From Niastella sp. OAS944 (GTDB taxonomy: Bacteria; Bacteroidota; Bacteroidia; Chitinophagales; Chitinophagaceae): a DNA stretch of 64,000 nt. This document shows, piece by piece, positions 1 to 9,531 of this stretch (its first letter is position 1; the number at the start of each line of letters is the position of its first letter). The notes under the pieces were generated by a model that searched no databases, had not been told where the DNA came from, and saw only the letters and a program-made list of their open reading frames with translations. Both the position numbers and the translations under genes were made by a program. The stretch covers positions 248,001 to 312,000 of the forward strand of contig JANUBW010000004.1 in assembly GCA_024809215.1 (NCBI GenBank). Direction: 5' to 3'.

Positions 1-55
1 GGCAGCCCAACAAAAGATCTGTTTCATAAAGGTTATATATGGTTTTTTTATGTTA

Positions 56-92
56 TTGAAAAACCTGTCACGCCGGGGGTTGTGACAGGTTT
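56..92 (-). terminator. Intrinsic terminator of the Gfo/Idh/MocA gene
   Basis: A perfect 11-bp stem (AAACCTGTCAC at 61-71, GTGACAGGTTT at 82-92) with a 10-nt loop lies just past the stop codon of the minus-strand oxidoreductase gene. Read on the minus strand the stem ends in a run of T. Bases 1-55 show no gene I can support. Confidence 0.75.
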
Positions 93-113
93 ACATTCAA
101 TTACAAGTCAAAC

Positions 114-1478
114 TTAATACTTAAATGCTTTTCCGCCTACCATTACTTCCTGTGTTTTTTCATCAAAGGTGGCCTTTTGACCGGTGCGTGCAGCAGCTGT
201 GGTCATAATACACGCAATAGAATGGTTATACCCTGCTTCTACTGGCGCATTTGGCGTTTTGCGGCTACGAATGCACTCCATCCAGTTACGCACGTGGTTG
301 CTGGTTAGTTTATCGCCACCGGTATTGGCACTGGCCACCACCGCTTCGGTATTTGATAAACTTAGCTCGGGCAGCAGGTTTGGCTGCATGCCCATATCTT
401 CTGCAAATTTCTTTGTAAGACCGCCTTTAGGCGAAACTGTATTTGTAATGAGGTTGAGCTCACCGCCATTTGAGAAGTAAATTTCAGAGGGGCGTTCGTC
501 GCCATTGTGCATACGGCTGCCAAAAACCACCTGAAAACCATTGGAAGGATCGTTTAACGGACCATAATCAAATACGGCTGTAATAGTATCCCAATTCTTT
601 CTGCCGTCTTTCCACATGTAAATACCGCCATTTGCGACAACGCTGCGCGGGTGGGCCAGTCCACTGAACCAATGCACCGTGTCTATCTGGTGGCTCATCC
701 ACTGACCGGGCAAACCTGAAGAATAAGGCCAGAACAGGCGATACTCGAGGTATTTACGCGGGTCGAACGATTCGAATGGACGGTTCATGATAAAGCGTTT
801 CCAATCGGTATCTTCTTCTTTGAGCTCTTTTAATAAAGCAGGGCGGCGCCAGCGGCCAGGCTGGTTTACATTCCAGGTAAGTTCAACCATGGTAATGGGA
901 CCAAATTTGCCGGATTTTATAAAGTCTTCAGCGGCGTGGTAGTTTGAACCGCTTCTGCGTTGCGAGCCTATTTGCACAATGCGGTCGGTTGCCTTTACAG
1001 CTTTCAGTGCGGCGCGGGCGTCTTCCATAGTTTCAGCAAAGGGCTTTTCGACATAAGCGTCACAACCGGCTTTTACCGCCTCAATGGTATGCAGCGCATG
1101 TTGAAAATCGGCTGTACTGATGAACACGGCATCTACCAGTTTTTTGCTGTATAATTCTTCGTTATTGCGACAGGCAACAATATCGTGCCCCATCTTTTCT
1201 TTCCATTGTGCAGCCCCCTCTTCCCTTCTCTTCTTCCAGATGTCAGATACGGCAACAATATCGAAATTCAGCTCCTTGTAGTGATTCATAAAACAAGGCA
1301 TATGCGAACTGCGATGGCGGTCAGAAAAACCTACAACACCTACTCTTACCCTGTCGTTTGATCCTAGTATCCTTCTATAACTTTGTGCAGAAAAGCCAGC
1401 CTTTGCAGCTAATAAACCGGCTCCGGCCATAGTGGTTTGCTGAATAAACCGGCGACGAGAATTTTTCATATTCGGCAA
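114..1478 (-). CDS. Tat-exported Gfo/Idh/MocA family oxidoreductase
   Basis: NAD(P)-dependent sugar or polyol dehydrogenase-like protein of the Gfo/Idh/MocA family, predicted to act in the periplasm. The N-terminus carries a twin-arginine signal (SRRRFIQQ followed by a hydrophobic AGAGLLAAKAG stretch). A Rossmann part follows (VRVGVVGF near residue 45), then the family EKP motif (AYVEKPFAE near residue 143) with its catalytic-type lysine, then the C-terminal alpha/beta domain. At 454 residues it has the usual length for the exported Bacteroidota subgroup. The first codons read MPNMKNSRRRF, so the fourth residue is an alternative start. The substrate cannot be named; the carbohydrate-degrading neighbours suggest a sugar derivative. 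Some exported members with Tat signals, such as the alpha-N-acetylgalactosaminidases of GH109, are glycosidases, so hydrolase activity is an alternative. Confidence 0.9.
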   Translation of the reverse strand: MPNMKNSRRRFIQQTTMAGAGLLAAKAGFSAQSYRRILGSNDRVRVGVVGFSDRHRSSHMPCFMNHYKELNFDIVAVSDIWKKRREEGAAQWKEKMGHDIVACRNNEELYSKKLVDAVFISTADFQHALHTIEAVKAGCDAYVEKPFAETMEDARAALKAVKATDRIVQIGSQRRSGSNYHAAEDFIKSGKFGPITMVELTWNVNQPGRWRRPALLKELKEEDTDWKRFIMNRPFESFDPRKYLEYRLFWPYSSGLPGQWMSHQIDTVHWFSGLAHPRSVVANGGIYMWKDGRKNWDTITAVFDYGPLNDPSNGFQVVFGSRMHNGDERPSEIYFSNGGELNLITNTVSPKGGLTKKFAEDMGMQPNLLPELSLSNTEAVVASANTGGDKLTSNHVRNWMECIRSRKTPNAPVEAGYNHSIACIMTTAAARTGQKATFDEKTQEVMVGGKAFKY

Positions 1479-1743
1479 TTATTAAATTGGTTGTTTGAGT
1501 GGCAATAAAATTAAGGAGAAATAAAATACCTCCAAGCCCCCTAATAAGGAGGTTAGTTTGGAAGATGAAGATTGAGGAAGGAAGGTTGCAGGAGAAGTTC
1601 TTAGTTCTCAGTTTTTAGTTCTCAGTTTCTTTATGTGAGGCTCGCGATCGCTGTGAATCGTTAATCATGAATGGTGAGTGGTGAGTGGTGAGTGGGCTCG
1701 CTAATGTTAAGGCTAATATACTATCTTGCGGCGCCCGAACTTT
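1479..1743. repeat. Gap with AGTTCTC and GGTGAGT heptamer arrays
   Basis: This non-coding gap holds two short arrays of 7-bp words. At 1596-1630 there are five units of an AGTTCTC-like word (AGTTCTT, AGTTCTC, AGTTTTT, AGTTCTC, AGTTTCT). At 1673-1693 there are three perfect units of GGTGAGT. A CCAAGCCCCCTAATAAGG-type inverted repeat lies near 1531-1560. With the adjoining ATTGCCG array the gap contains three unrelated heptamer families within 240 bp. Open frames across it are artefacts of the repeats. Confidence 0.8.
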
Positions 1744-2606
<863 letters not shown>

Positions 2607-2610
2607 GGCA

Positions 2611-2642
2611 CAAATATAACAGGTATTCGTTATAAGATGCAA
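2611..2642 (-). promoter_or_regulatory. Candidate Bacteroidota promoter for the bicupin gene
   Basis: On the minus strand TATATTTG (2611-2618) matches the TAnnTTTG -7 element, with TTG (2640-2642) 21 nt upstream as a -33 element. It lies so close to the ATG at 2606 that transcription would start at or next to the start codon. The match is by eye. Confidence 0.4.
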
Positions 2643-2703
2643 TGTCCTATCTATAACGCCAATTCGTAGCATTGGATTGTGGATAACCTGGGAAAAATGA
2701 AAA

Positions 2704-2746
2704 CCGTGCCACGGTTGCCTGCAACGACACAGAAACCATGACACGG
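2704..2746 (-). terminator. Hairpin terminator after the GH5 gene
   Basis: CCGTGCCACGGTT (2704-2716) pairs with AACCATGACACGG (2734-2746) with two weak positions. On the minus strand the stem is followed by TTTTCATTTTT. It lies 18 bp beyond the GH5 stop codon and ahead of the bicupin gene. Confidence 0.65.
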
Positions 2747-2764
2747 TCAGAAATCAAACGTAAC

Positions 2765-5014
2765 CTATTCTTTGATCAGTTTCGTTGTGGTTATTTTACC
2801 ATTATGCACCAGTTTCAAAGTGTACAAACCGGCAGACAAACGGCGCGGCTCAAAGGTAGCACGGTGGCTGCCAGCCGATAAATTGCCATTCACCAGTACG
2901 GCCACTTCTTTTCCGGTAATGTCAAATACCGACAGGTATACATGACCCGATTGTTCCATATTGAATATAACCGTATTGCTTTGTTTGAACGGGTTCGGAT
3001 AGGCCTGTAAGGTAGCGCCGGTTACCGGAGTGGTTGACCGGTCAATAAGCGATGAAACGATCTGCCTTTGTGTAGCAGTTGATGCATTTATCACCAGCTG
3101 CGGCGGATTGTTGCCTGCCTCTGCCGAGTTGAAGAAAATACGTGAATCGTTTGCTTCGGCGCTTTTCAGTGCCAGTGAAATGAGTTTACGCCCGGCGGCA
3201 ATTTCGCTTTTGACGTAATTGGTAACATCCCAGGTTACATAGTTATATGCTGCGCTGGAAACAGCTGCCGTAGCCAAAGCAGTACTACCACTGGCAGGTT
3301 TGTTGATCCAGGTAAGGGCATTTTCTGTCCAGCTGGTGGTGGCTACCGAAAATACACTTACAGGTATGCTGGCAATTGTTGTAAGGTCAACCTTGCCATA
3401 CACTTTCAATTCAACCGAATTAATAGTGCCGGTAACGGTGCTTGCATTGAACAGCAAATAGCTTTCGCGATTATTACCCGTAGCAGTACTGGGGTTCACT
3501 TTGCTCATGAGCATGGTGCTATCGGTAGTTCCATGCGTAATGGCGGCATTGGCGCCATCACGTACATACGCATCCTGTATTGGCAGTAATGTATAAAGTT
3601 GATTGTTGCCTGTACCGGTTTGAATTTTCACCTCGGTATAACTGTTCCAGGCATTCGCACTATTGCCATGCCCAACTATACGTATGTACTTGGCAGTGCG
3701 TGGCGAAAAAGTAAATGTTTCCAGGTTCAGCGAAGTACCACTGCTAACCACGTTGGAGGCTGCAGTTGTCCAGTTTAGCCCATCGGTACCTGTTAAAATA
3801 TCAAATGAAGATGTACGGGTGTTGCCGCTGTAAAAAGCGATCTGCACGCCCGATACGGTTGTGGCTGTATTTAAACAGAACTGTATGTACTGGCCGTCGC
3901 CGCTGGCGCTCCAACGGGTGTTGAGATCATTATCCAACACATTCGTGGGCACATTGCCATCGTTGCTGCTGGCCGTAACAGGTTCGCAAACCGGCGTGCC
4001 GCCGCCGGGGAAATCATCGGCCGGGCTTAAAATACGTTCGCGCACCCAGGCACCGGCAGGTTTCAGTCGCGCGGTTGTCCACGGCCCATTGCTACAGGTA
4101 CCTGTAGTCCATACAGCACCGGAACGATTATCGTCAGAATAGTTCCAGTTTGTCCAGCTGATCTTTTTGGTACGCATAAGATCGATGAACTGCTGCGCCA
4201 TGGTGAAATCATTTGGCCCATCGCCACTGGCTTCCTGGGTACCAAACTCAGTTACAAATACAGGCAGCCTGTCGCTGGCCGTATTCAACTGGTTCAAATA
4301 TGCGGTACGGTGGTCCTTTGCATAAAAGTGAAAGGTGTACATTACGTTTGCATGTGTTAACGGATTGTTGAACACATCCTGTAAAGAACCATCGCCCGAC
4401 AAGCCGAATGTTGACCAGCCATGCGTGCCTACAAGAATAACCGCATCGTCGTCAATGGCACGAATATGCGGTATCATCTGATCGGCATAGGTCTTGATCT
4501 TTGCCCAGGTAGCGCCAGAGTTGGGTTCATTACAAATGTCGTAGATGATGTTATTCTTGGTTTTGTGCGCATTGGCAATAGCAGTGAAGAATGTTTTTGC
4601 GCGCGACAAATTGTAATTAGGATCGCCTGGTGTCAATTGATGCCAGTCGACCAGCGCATACATACCTCGCTCGGTAGCTTCTTCAATAAGGCGGTTTACC
4701 TGCGCCGTAAAACCTGCCGGATCGGTTTCATAACCACCTTCCTGTACGTACAGGGAAATGCGCAGCACATCGGCGCCCCAATCATAAGCAAGGGCATCGA
4801 GCGAGGCTTCGGTTAAACAGCTTCCCCACCCATACCATTGAATACCGTGCGTGCTCATACCACGCAACTGAATGGGATTGCCATACTGGTTACATAATTT
4901 AGTACCGATCACGCGCAGCTGGCCGTTCTTGGCCACTGGTGTTTGCGCGTTTGCTACTGATGCGGTTAGCAGCAACAGTAAGCTCCATAAGAGACGATTT
5001 GGTGTTTTTCTCAT
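2765..5014 (-). CDS. Secreted multidomain GH5 endoglucanase-like hydrolase with F5/8C, DNRLRE-like and T9SS domains
   Basis: The 749-residue protein has a signal peptide (cleavage near residue 23, ANA-Q). A GH5 (beta/alpha)8 barrel spans about 30-320, with acid/base Glu163 in DICNEPNS and nucleophile Glu256 in VFVTEFG. An F5/8 type C (CBM32-like) module covers about 345-467 and a DNRLRE-like beta domain about 475-640. A C-terminal type IX secretion sorting domain starts at LQAYPNPF and ends in TTTKLIKE. The expected role is endo-cleavage of a beta-1,4-glucan or mannan at the cell surface or outside the cell. The gene lies 12 bp after the PL6 gene, so the two are probably one transcript. Its F5/8C module is nearly the same as that of the PL6 protein. 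Confidence 0.92.
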   Translation of the reverse strand: MRKTPNRLLWSLLLLLTASVANAQTPVAKNGQLRVIGTKLCNQYGNPIQLRGMSTHGIQWYGWGSCLTEASLDALAYDWGADVLRISLYVQEGGYETDPAGFTAQVNRLIEEATERGMYALVDWHQLTPGDPNYNLSRAKTFFTAIANAHKTKNNIIYDICNEPNSGATWAKIKTYADQMIPHIRAIDDDAVILVGTHGWSTFGLSGDGSLQDVFNNPLTHANVMYTFHFYAKDHRTAYLNQLNTASDRLPVFVTEFGTQEASGDGPNDFTMAQQFIDLMRTKKISWTNWNYSDDNRSGAVWTTGTCSNGPWTTARLKPAGAWVRERILSPADDFPGGGTPVCEPVTASSNDGNVPTNVLDNDLNTRWSASGDGQYIQFCLNTATTVSGVQIAFYSGNTRTSSFDILTGTDGLNWTTAASNVVSSGTSLNLETFTFSPRTAKYIRIVGHGNSANAWNSYTEVKIQTGTGNNQLYTLLPIQDAYVRDGANAAITHGTTDSTMLMSKVNPSTATGNNRESYLLFNASTVTGTINSVELKVYGKVDLTTIASIPVSVFSVATTSWTENALTWINKPASGSTALATAAVSSAAYNYVTWDVTNYVKSEIAAGRKLISLALKSAEANDSRIFFNSAEAGNNPPQLVINASTATQRQIVSSLIDRSTTPVTGATLQAYPNPFKQSNTVIFNMEQSGHVYLSVFDITGKEVAVLVNGNLSAGSHRATFEPRRLSAGLYTLKLVHNGKITTTKLIKE

Positions 5015-5026
5015 TGGATGGTTTGT

Positions 5027-7084
5027 TTATTTTAGGTTAACAATCTTCCTCATCATCACCTTTCCATCAACAACAAACTTTAACCAATAAACTCCCGCGG
5101 CAAGTTGGTTAGCATTGAACGTTGTACGATGAATACCGGCTCTGGCCTGTGCATTCACCAGCATGCGTACCTGCCGCCCGGCAACATCGAGCACGGTTAG
5201 CTGTACATGCCCATCTTTTTCGAGCTGGTAAGTAATATTGGCGGTTGATGTAAATGGATTGGGATAACTGGTTAGCATAGTGCTTGATGCCGGTGCGTCT
5301 TCCGCAACCCGCGCAGCAACGGTATTGGGCAGAATAACTACTTCGGTATAACTGTTCCAGGCATTTACACTATTGCCATGGCCCACAATACGTACGTATT
5401 TTGCAGTTACAGCTGTAATGTTAAATGTTTCCAGGCTGGCGCTTGTACCACTGCTAACACGGCCAGCGGCAGCAGTTGACCAATTAATGCCATCGGTGCC
5501 TGTCAAAATATCAAAGGTAGAGGTGCGTGATGTGCCGTTATAAAAAGCGATCTGCACACCGGTAACGCTTCTGGCATTCTCTAAACAGAATTGTATCCAT
5601 TGGCCATCGCCACTGGCGCTCCAGCGGGTGTTAAGATCATTATCCAATACATTGCCGGGCACATTGCCATCATCGGCACTGGCAATTACAGGCAAACAGT
5701 CAAGCGCATCGCTGCCATTATGCCCAACCATGGAAGCAGAAAGTATCCGTGCAATTACAGGCCCGGTTGAAGTTTCATCGGCGCCCTTATCAAGCGGCGA
5801 GGTGCGGCTTTGTCCGTCCATATCCACCGTAACAGCTGCATATGTTCCGGTAGCTGTACCAATAGCCGGACTGCCACTTTGCAAATGAAAAGTTCCGGTA
5901 GCATTACGCGCCAGTAATGGATTTACCGAAGTATAGCCACCCGAAGGCATGGAGCCGGCGCCATTGGTTTGGTAAATAATATTACCGCTCCATACCGCAC
6001 CGGTATACGGGCCGGCAATAGAAGCCGCGGCGCCCCCACCCTGTACAATATTATTGGCAACGGTTGTATTGGTAGCGCCTAGCCCATTGGTACGACCGCT
6101 TTGGGTAATATTGGCTGTATTATTTACAAGGGTATTGAAAGCAATGAGCACGCGGTCGGGCCGGTCGTGCACAGTAAGCGCATCGCCATCGGCCACTTCG
6201 CCATCGCCATTACCAATATTGATGGCCGGGTTACAGTTCTCGAAGTGATTGCTGAAAATAGCATGATCATCGCCAAAAATCCGAATGCCCGGGGTATTGA
6301 TAAAATAATTACCATATACCAGGCAACGGTTGCCATGGCGCAGCGTAAACTGGGCAGGACAATTCCTGATGGTATTATAACGAATAGTAACAGCCGATGC
6401 TTTTATGGAGATCATTTCGTTCTCGCCTTCACATTCTTCAAATACATTATACTCTACAATGCTGTTGCTATTTGAAAGACTTAAACCACTCAAGCCAAAC
6501 TGAAGCGTTTCAGCGCCATTTCCCGTTTGAGGTTGCTGGTCCCAAAAATAGTTATGATGAATATGCAGCCGCTGGGCGATCTGGCTGCCAGAGCCGCGAA
6601 CGGCAATAAAGCGACCCAGTGCATTTTTATGTTGAAAGGTGTTGTAATCAACTTCATGATCGTTACCATTCAACAACAGGTTTTCGCCTTCGCCCGGTGT
6701 TTCAAAAATATTGCGCGTCCACCGGCAAAAGCTGGTGCCGGTACCCATGGTAGCCTGCGAAGCGCTATGGGTGAATTTAAATCCTTTAATGATGATATAC
6801 TTTGCGGGACTAACGATATTGAAACCGTTTGTTCCGCCAATAACAGCGCCGCCAATTGATGCCGCCTGAATGGTGATAGGCGCTGTAGCTGTGCCTTGTT
6901 TATTAACAGTAATATCGGTACTGGCGGTGTAAGTACCATTGGCAAGAATAATGATATCGCCGGCAGCGGCGTTATTAATAGCCGTTTGCAGGGCCGATAA
7001 TGAAGTTACAGTAATAGTAGCTGCAGTAAGGCATGCGGGCATTACATAAAGCAATACCAGCAATGAGTAAATTTTTTTTCTCAT
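5027..7084 (-). CDS. Secreted PL6-family polysaccharide lyase with F5/8C and T9SS sorting domains
   Basis: A right-handed beta-helix lyase of the chondroitinase B/alginate lyase family PL6. After the signal peptide (MRKKIYSLLVLLYVMPACLTAA) the repeat-rich helix runs to about residue 440. NEMISIKAS and FTLRHGNR hold the Lys (about 228) and Arg (about 249) expected as base and acid, with neighbouring acidic residues for calcium. An F5/8C module follows at about 465-585, then a T9SS domain (LTSYPNPF to MRKIVNLK). The ATG at 7084 was chosen because it gives a normal signal peptide; the open frame extends to 7126. The likely substrate is alginate or a glycosaminoglycan-like uronate polymer. It shares a 473-bp divergent promoter region with the GH43 gene. 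Confidence 0.9.
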   Translation of the reverse strand: MRKKIYSLLVLLYVMPACLTAATITVTSLSALQTAINNAAAGDIIILANGTYTASTDITVNKQGTATAPITIQAASIGGAVIGGTNGFNIVSPAKYIIIKGFKFTHSASQATMGTGTSFCRWTRNIFETPGEGENLLLNGNDHEVDYNTFQHKNALGRFIAVRGSGSQIAQRLHIHHNYFWDQQPQTGNGAETLQFGLSGLSLSNSNSIVEYNVFEECEGENEMISIKASAVTIRYNTIRNCPAQFTLRHGNRCLVYGNYFINTPGIRIFGDDHAIFSNHFENCNPAINIGNGDGEVADGDALTVHDRPDRVLIAFNTLVNNTANITQSGRTNGLGATNTTVANNIVQGGGAAASIAGPYTGAVWSGNIIYQTNGAGSMPSGGYTSVNPLLARNATGTFHLQSGSPAIGTATGTYAAVTVDMDGQSRTSPLDKGADETSTGPVIARILSASMVGHNGSDALDCLPVIASADDGNVPGNVLDNDLNTRWSASGDGQWIQFCLENARSVTGVQIAFYNGTSRTSTFDILTGTDGINWSTAAAGRVSSGTSASLETFNITAVTAKYVRIVGHGNSVNAWNSYTEVVILPNTVAARVAEDAPASSTMLTSYPNPFTSTANITYQLEKDGHVQLTVLDVAGRQVRMLVNAQARAGIHRTTFNANQLAAGVYWLKFVVDGKVMMRKIVNLK

Positions 7085-7557
7085 TGTTTTGATGATTGTT
7101 TTAAGGTCATTTAACTGGCATGGCAATCCCGGGCAGGGTTTTATATGCTGCCAGCTAAATGAACAGGAATAAAAGGGGGACTATACTTTTCCTGCAAATC
7201 CTTGGAACAATGGTGCGAAGAAGGTTGAAATATAACTGCCGGATGCTCCTGCACAAATCGCACCGCAATTATTAAATGGGGAAAACTAAAGGGAGTTTGC
7301 AGGAAATTAATGCAAAGGCGTGTTAGTAATAAGAGTATACATTACCGATATACTCAGCAGTAATCGTTTTTTTCATGTGACAAGCGTTTTGATGAATGGT
7401 TATAACAAACGAAGTAACCATATTTTACCACCCGCGCTAGTAGGGGTATTGGCTGTTAAATAAACTATTTTAACACGAATAGCAGTAAAGCATAATATTT
7501 CACCGTACGCCTGCTAATTTGTACATTGCAAGCCAACCAGACCAATAACAGTTAACA
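7085..7557. promoter_or_regulatory. Divergent regulatory region between PL6 and GH43 genes
   Basis: A 473-bp non-coding gap between divergent secreted-enzyme genes. It contains the inverted repeat GAGTATA (7333-7339) / TATACTC (7349-7355), spaced 9 bp, and a weaker TGGTTA/TAACCA pair near 7396-7420; both are possible operator sites. A TAATTTG box (about 7514-7520) precedes the GH43 ATG by about 37 bp but is one base short of the -7 consensus. No gene was seen. Confidence 0.4.
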
Positions 7558-8940
7558 ATGAGAGCATTGCTTTGGGTAATATGCCTTACCCTTTTCACTT
7601 CTACGATAGCGCCTGCACAGCCAACCGGCAACCCAATTATTCCCGATCTTATTGCCGACCCCAGTATTGTAGAAATTGATGGTACATTCTATTGCTATGC
7701 CACTACCGATGGCTATGGTCAGGGACTTGCCAAAAGCGGCCCACCGGTGGTATGGTATTCAAAAGATCTTGTGAACTGGAGCTTTAAAGGCACGTCGTTC
7801 TTCCCCGCAGCAGTTGGGCAATTATACTGGGCGCCCAGCACGGTAACCAAAGTAAAAGGTAAGTATTACCTGTACCCTACCATTAACCACGATATTCATG
7901 TAGCAATGGCCACCTCGCCCACAGGCCCCTTTCATATAGCCAATGGCGGCGATACATTTACCGGTGCCGATGCGCCAAAACCGTTGGTTACCGACAAAGG
8001 TCCCAAGGGCACCAAGGGAATAGATGCCGAAGTGTTCATTGACGATGATGGTAAAGCATATATGGTTTGGGCGCAACGTGGCGCAGCCCGGGTTAACCCC
8101 GATATGATCACACTAGATACTACTGTAGTGGTACTTACCAAACGCAAGGGTTATTCAGAAGGGCCGTTCCTGTTCAAAAGAAAGGGTATTTATTACTATC
8201 TGTATACTTTATCGGGACATGAAAATTACCAATACGCTTATATGTTCAGCAAGGTATCGCCATTGGGCCCGTTTGAAGCGCCCGAAAACGATATAATTGC
8301 TACTACCGACCGGGCAAAAGGTATTTACGGCCCCGGCCATGGTTGTGTATTTAATGTAAAAGGAACAGATAATTATTATTTCACCTATCTGGAGTTTGGC
8401 CGCGGCAGCACCAACCGCCAGGTATGGGTTGATAAATTGTTGTTCAATGAAGATGGTACAATAAAACCGGTAGAACTTACCCATACAGGCGTTGGCCCCA
8501 TACACCCGGCTAAAAATGCACTAAAAACACAAGCCATCAAAAGTGCAACTGCCTCCAGTTCATTATCCGAATTAAAAGTAAAACCCATCAAAGATTCCAC
8601 CCTCAACAGAACAGAAACGTATGTGCCGCAAAACGCCATCGACGCTTCTAATGGTACGCGGTGGATGGCAGCAACAAATGATTCCCTTGCTACATTTACC
8701 ATAGACCTGGGTTCGGCCAAAAAAGTAAACCGGTTAGACACTTACTTTGTAATGCCAACAGCCGGGCATGCGTATCAACTCGATTACAGCACCGATGGAA
8801 AAACCTGGAAACGGTGCGGCGGTCATACCGATATTCGAATACAATCGCCCCATATAGATTTACTTACCATTACCGCGCAGTACCTGCGGGTAAGCTTTAT
8901 AAAAGGAACACCCGGCATATGGGAGGTGAAAGTTTATTAA
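7558..8940 (+). CDS. Secreted GH43-family glycoside hydrolase with C-terminal F5/8C module
   Basis: The 460-residue product has a signal peptide (MRALLWVICLTLFTSTIAPAQ). A five-bladed beta-propeller catalytic domain covers about 25-310. The three GH43 acidic residues are visible: Asp34 in LIADPSI (base), Asp155 in KGIDAEVF (pKa modulator) and Glu200 in YSEGPFLF (acid). A discoidin-like F5/8C module (about 350-460, NAIDASNGTRW to WEVKVY) ends the protein. Unlike the GH5 and PL6 proteins it has no T9SS sorting domain, so it probably stays in the periplasm. The expected action is on arabino-, xylo- or galacto-oligosaccharides. The Crp/Fnr gene starts 9 bp downstream. Confidence 0.9.
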   Translation: MRALLWVICLTLFTSTIAPAQPTGNPIIPDLIADPSIVEIDGTFYCYATTDGYGQGLAKSGPPVVWYSKDLVNWSFKGTSFFPAAVGQLYWAPSTVTKVKGKYYLYPTINHDIHVAMATSPTGPFHIANGGDTFTGADAPKPLVTDKGPKGTKGIDAEVFIDDDGKAYMVWAQRGAARVNPDMITLDTTVVVLTKRKGYSEGPFLFKRKGIYYYLYTLSGHENYQYAYMFSKVSPLGPFEAPENDIIATTDRAKGIYGPGHGCVFNVKGTDNYYFTYLEFGRGSTNRQVWVDKLLFNEDGTIKPVELTHTGVGPIHPAKNALKTQAIKSATASSSLSELKVKPIKDSTLNRTETYVPQNAIDASNGTRWMAATNDSLATFTIDLGSAKKVNRLDTYFVMPTAGHAYQLDYSTDGKTWKRCGGHTDIRIQSPHIDLLTITAQYLRVSFIKGTPGIWEVKVY

Positions 8941-8949
8941 TTTGCCATT

Positions 8950-9522
8950 ATGCACGAATCTCTGATAAACAGAATACAGCAATTCGTTCCGTTAAGCGAT
9001 ACAGAAAAAGAATTGATACGGCAATTGTTTAAAGTGAAAACATTTGCCCGGGGTGAGTACTTTTTGAAAGAAGGACAAATATGCCAGCATGTGGGTTTTA
9101 TACAAAAAGGACTGGTACGATATTACATCAATAAAGAAGGTGAAGAACTGATCTATGGATTTGGGATGGAAGGCTATTTCGCCTGCAATTACGAGAGTTT
9201 TCTCGACCATTCCATTTCAACCAAGAACATCCAGTTCATTGAAGACAGTACCCTGTTAATGATCACTCATGCCGGCCTGCAACAATTTTATTCCGATATA
9301 AAAGGCGGCGAACGTTTTGGCCGTCTTATTGCCGAACACATCTTTGTTGAATCGGTAAAACAGATCAGTTCTTTGTATAGTGATCCACCGGAGCTCCGTT
9401 ACCGCAAATTCCTTGAATCGTACCCCGAACTGCTGCAGCGTATACCACAATATCATATTTCTTCATATGTTGGCGTAAAACCACAATCGCTTAGTAGAAT
9501 AAGAAAAAGGATACTGGGATGA
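8950..9522 (+). CDS. Crp/Fnr family transcriptional regulator
   Basis: A 190-residue cytoplasmic regulator with an N-terminal cyclic-nucleotide-binding-type beta-barrel (FARGEYFLKEGQICQHVGFIQKGLVRYY, about 33-62). After a long dimerisation helix comes a short winged helix-turn-helix (ISSYVGVKPQSLSRIRKRI, about 170-188). It is of the short Bacteroidota type that usually lacks the residues for cAMP, so the ligand is unknown. It follows the GH43 stop codon by 9 bp and is likely cotranscribed with it; it may control the GH43/PL6/GH5 cluster (inference). Confidence 0.88.
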   Translation: MHESLINRIQQFVPLSDTEKELIRQLFKVKTFARGEYFLKEGQICQHVGFIQKGLVRYYINKEGEELIYGFGMEGYFACNYESFLDHSISTKNIQFIEDSTLLMITHAGLQQFYSDIKGGERFGRLIAEHIFVESVKQISSLYSDPPELRYRKFLESYPELLQRIPQYHISSYVGVKPQSLSRIRKRILG

Positions 9523-9531
9523 TTTATTCTG

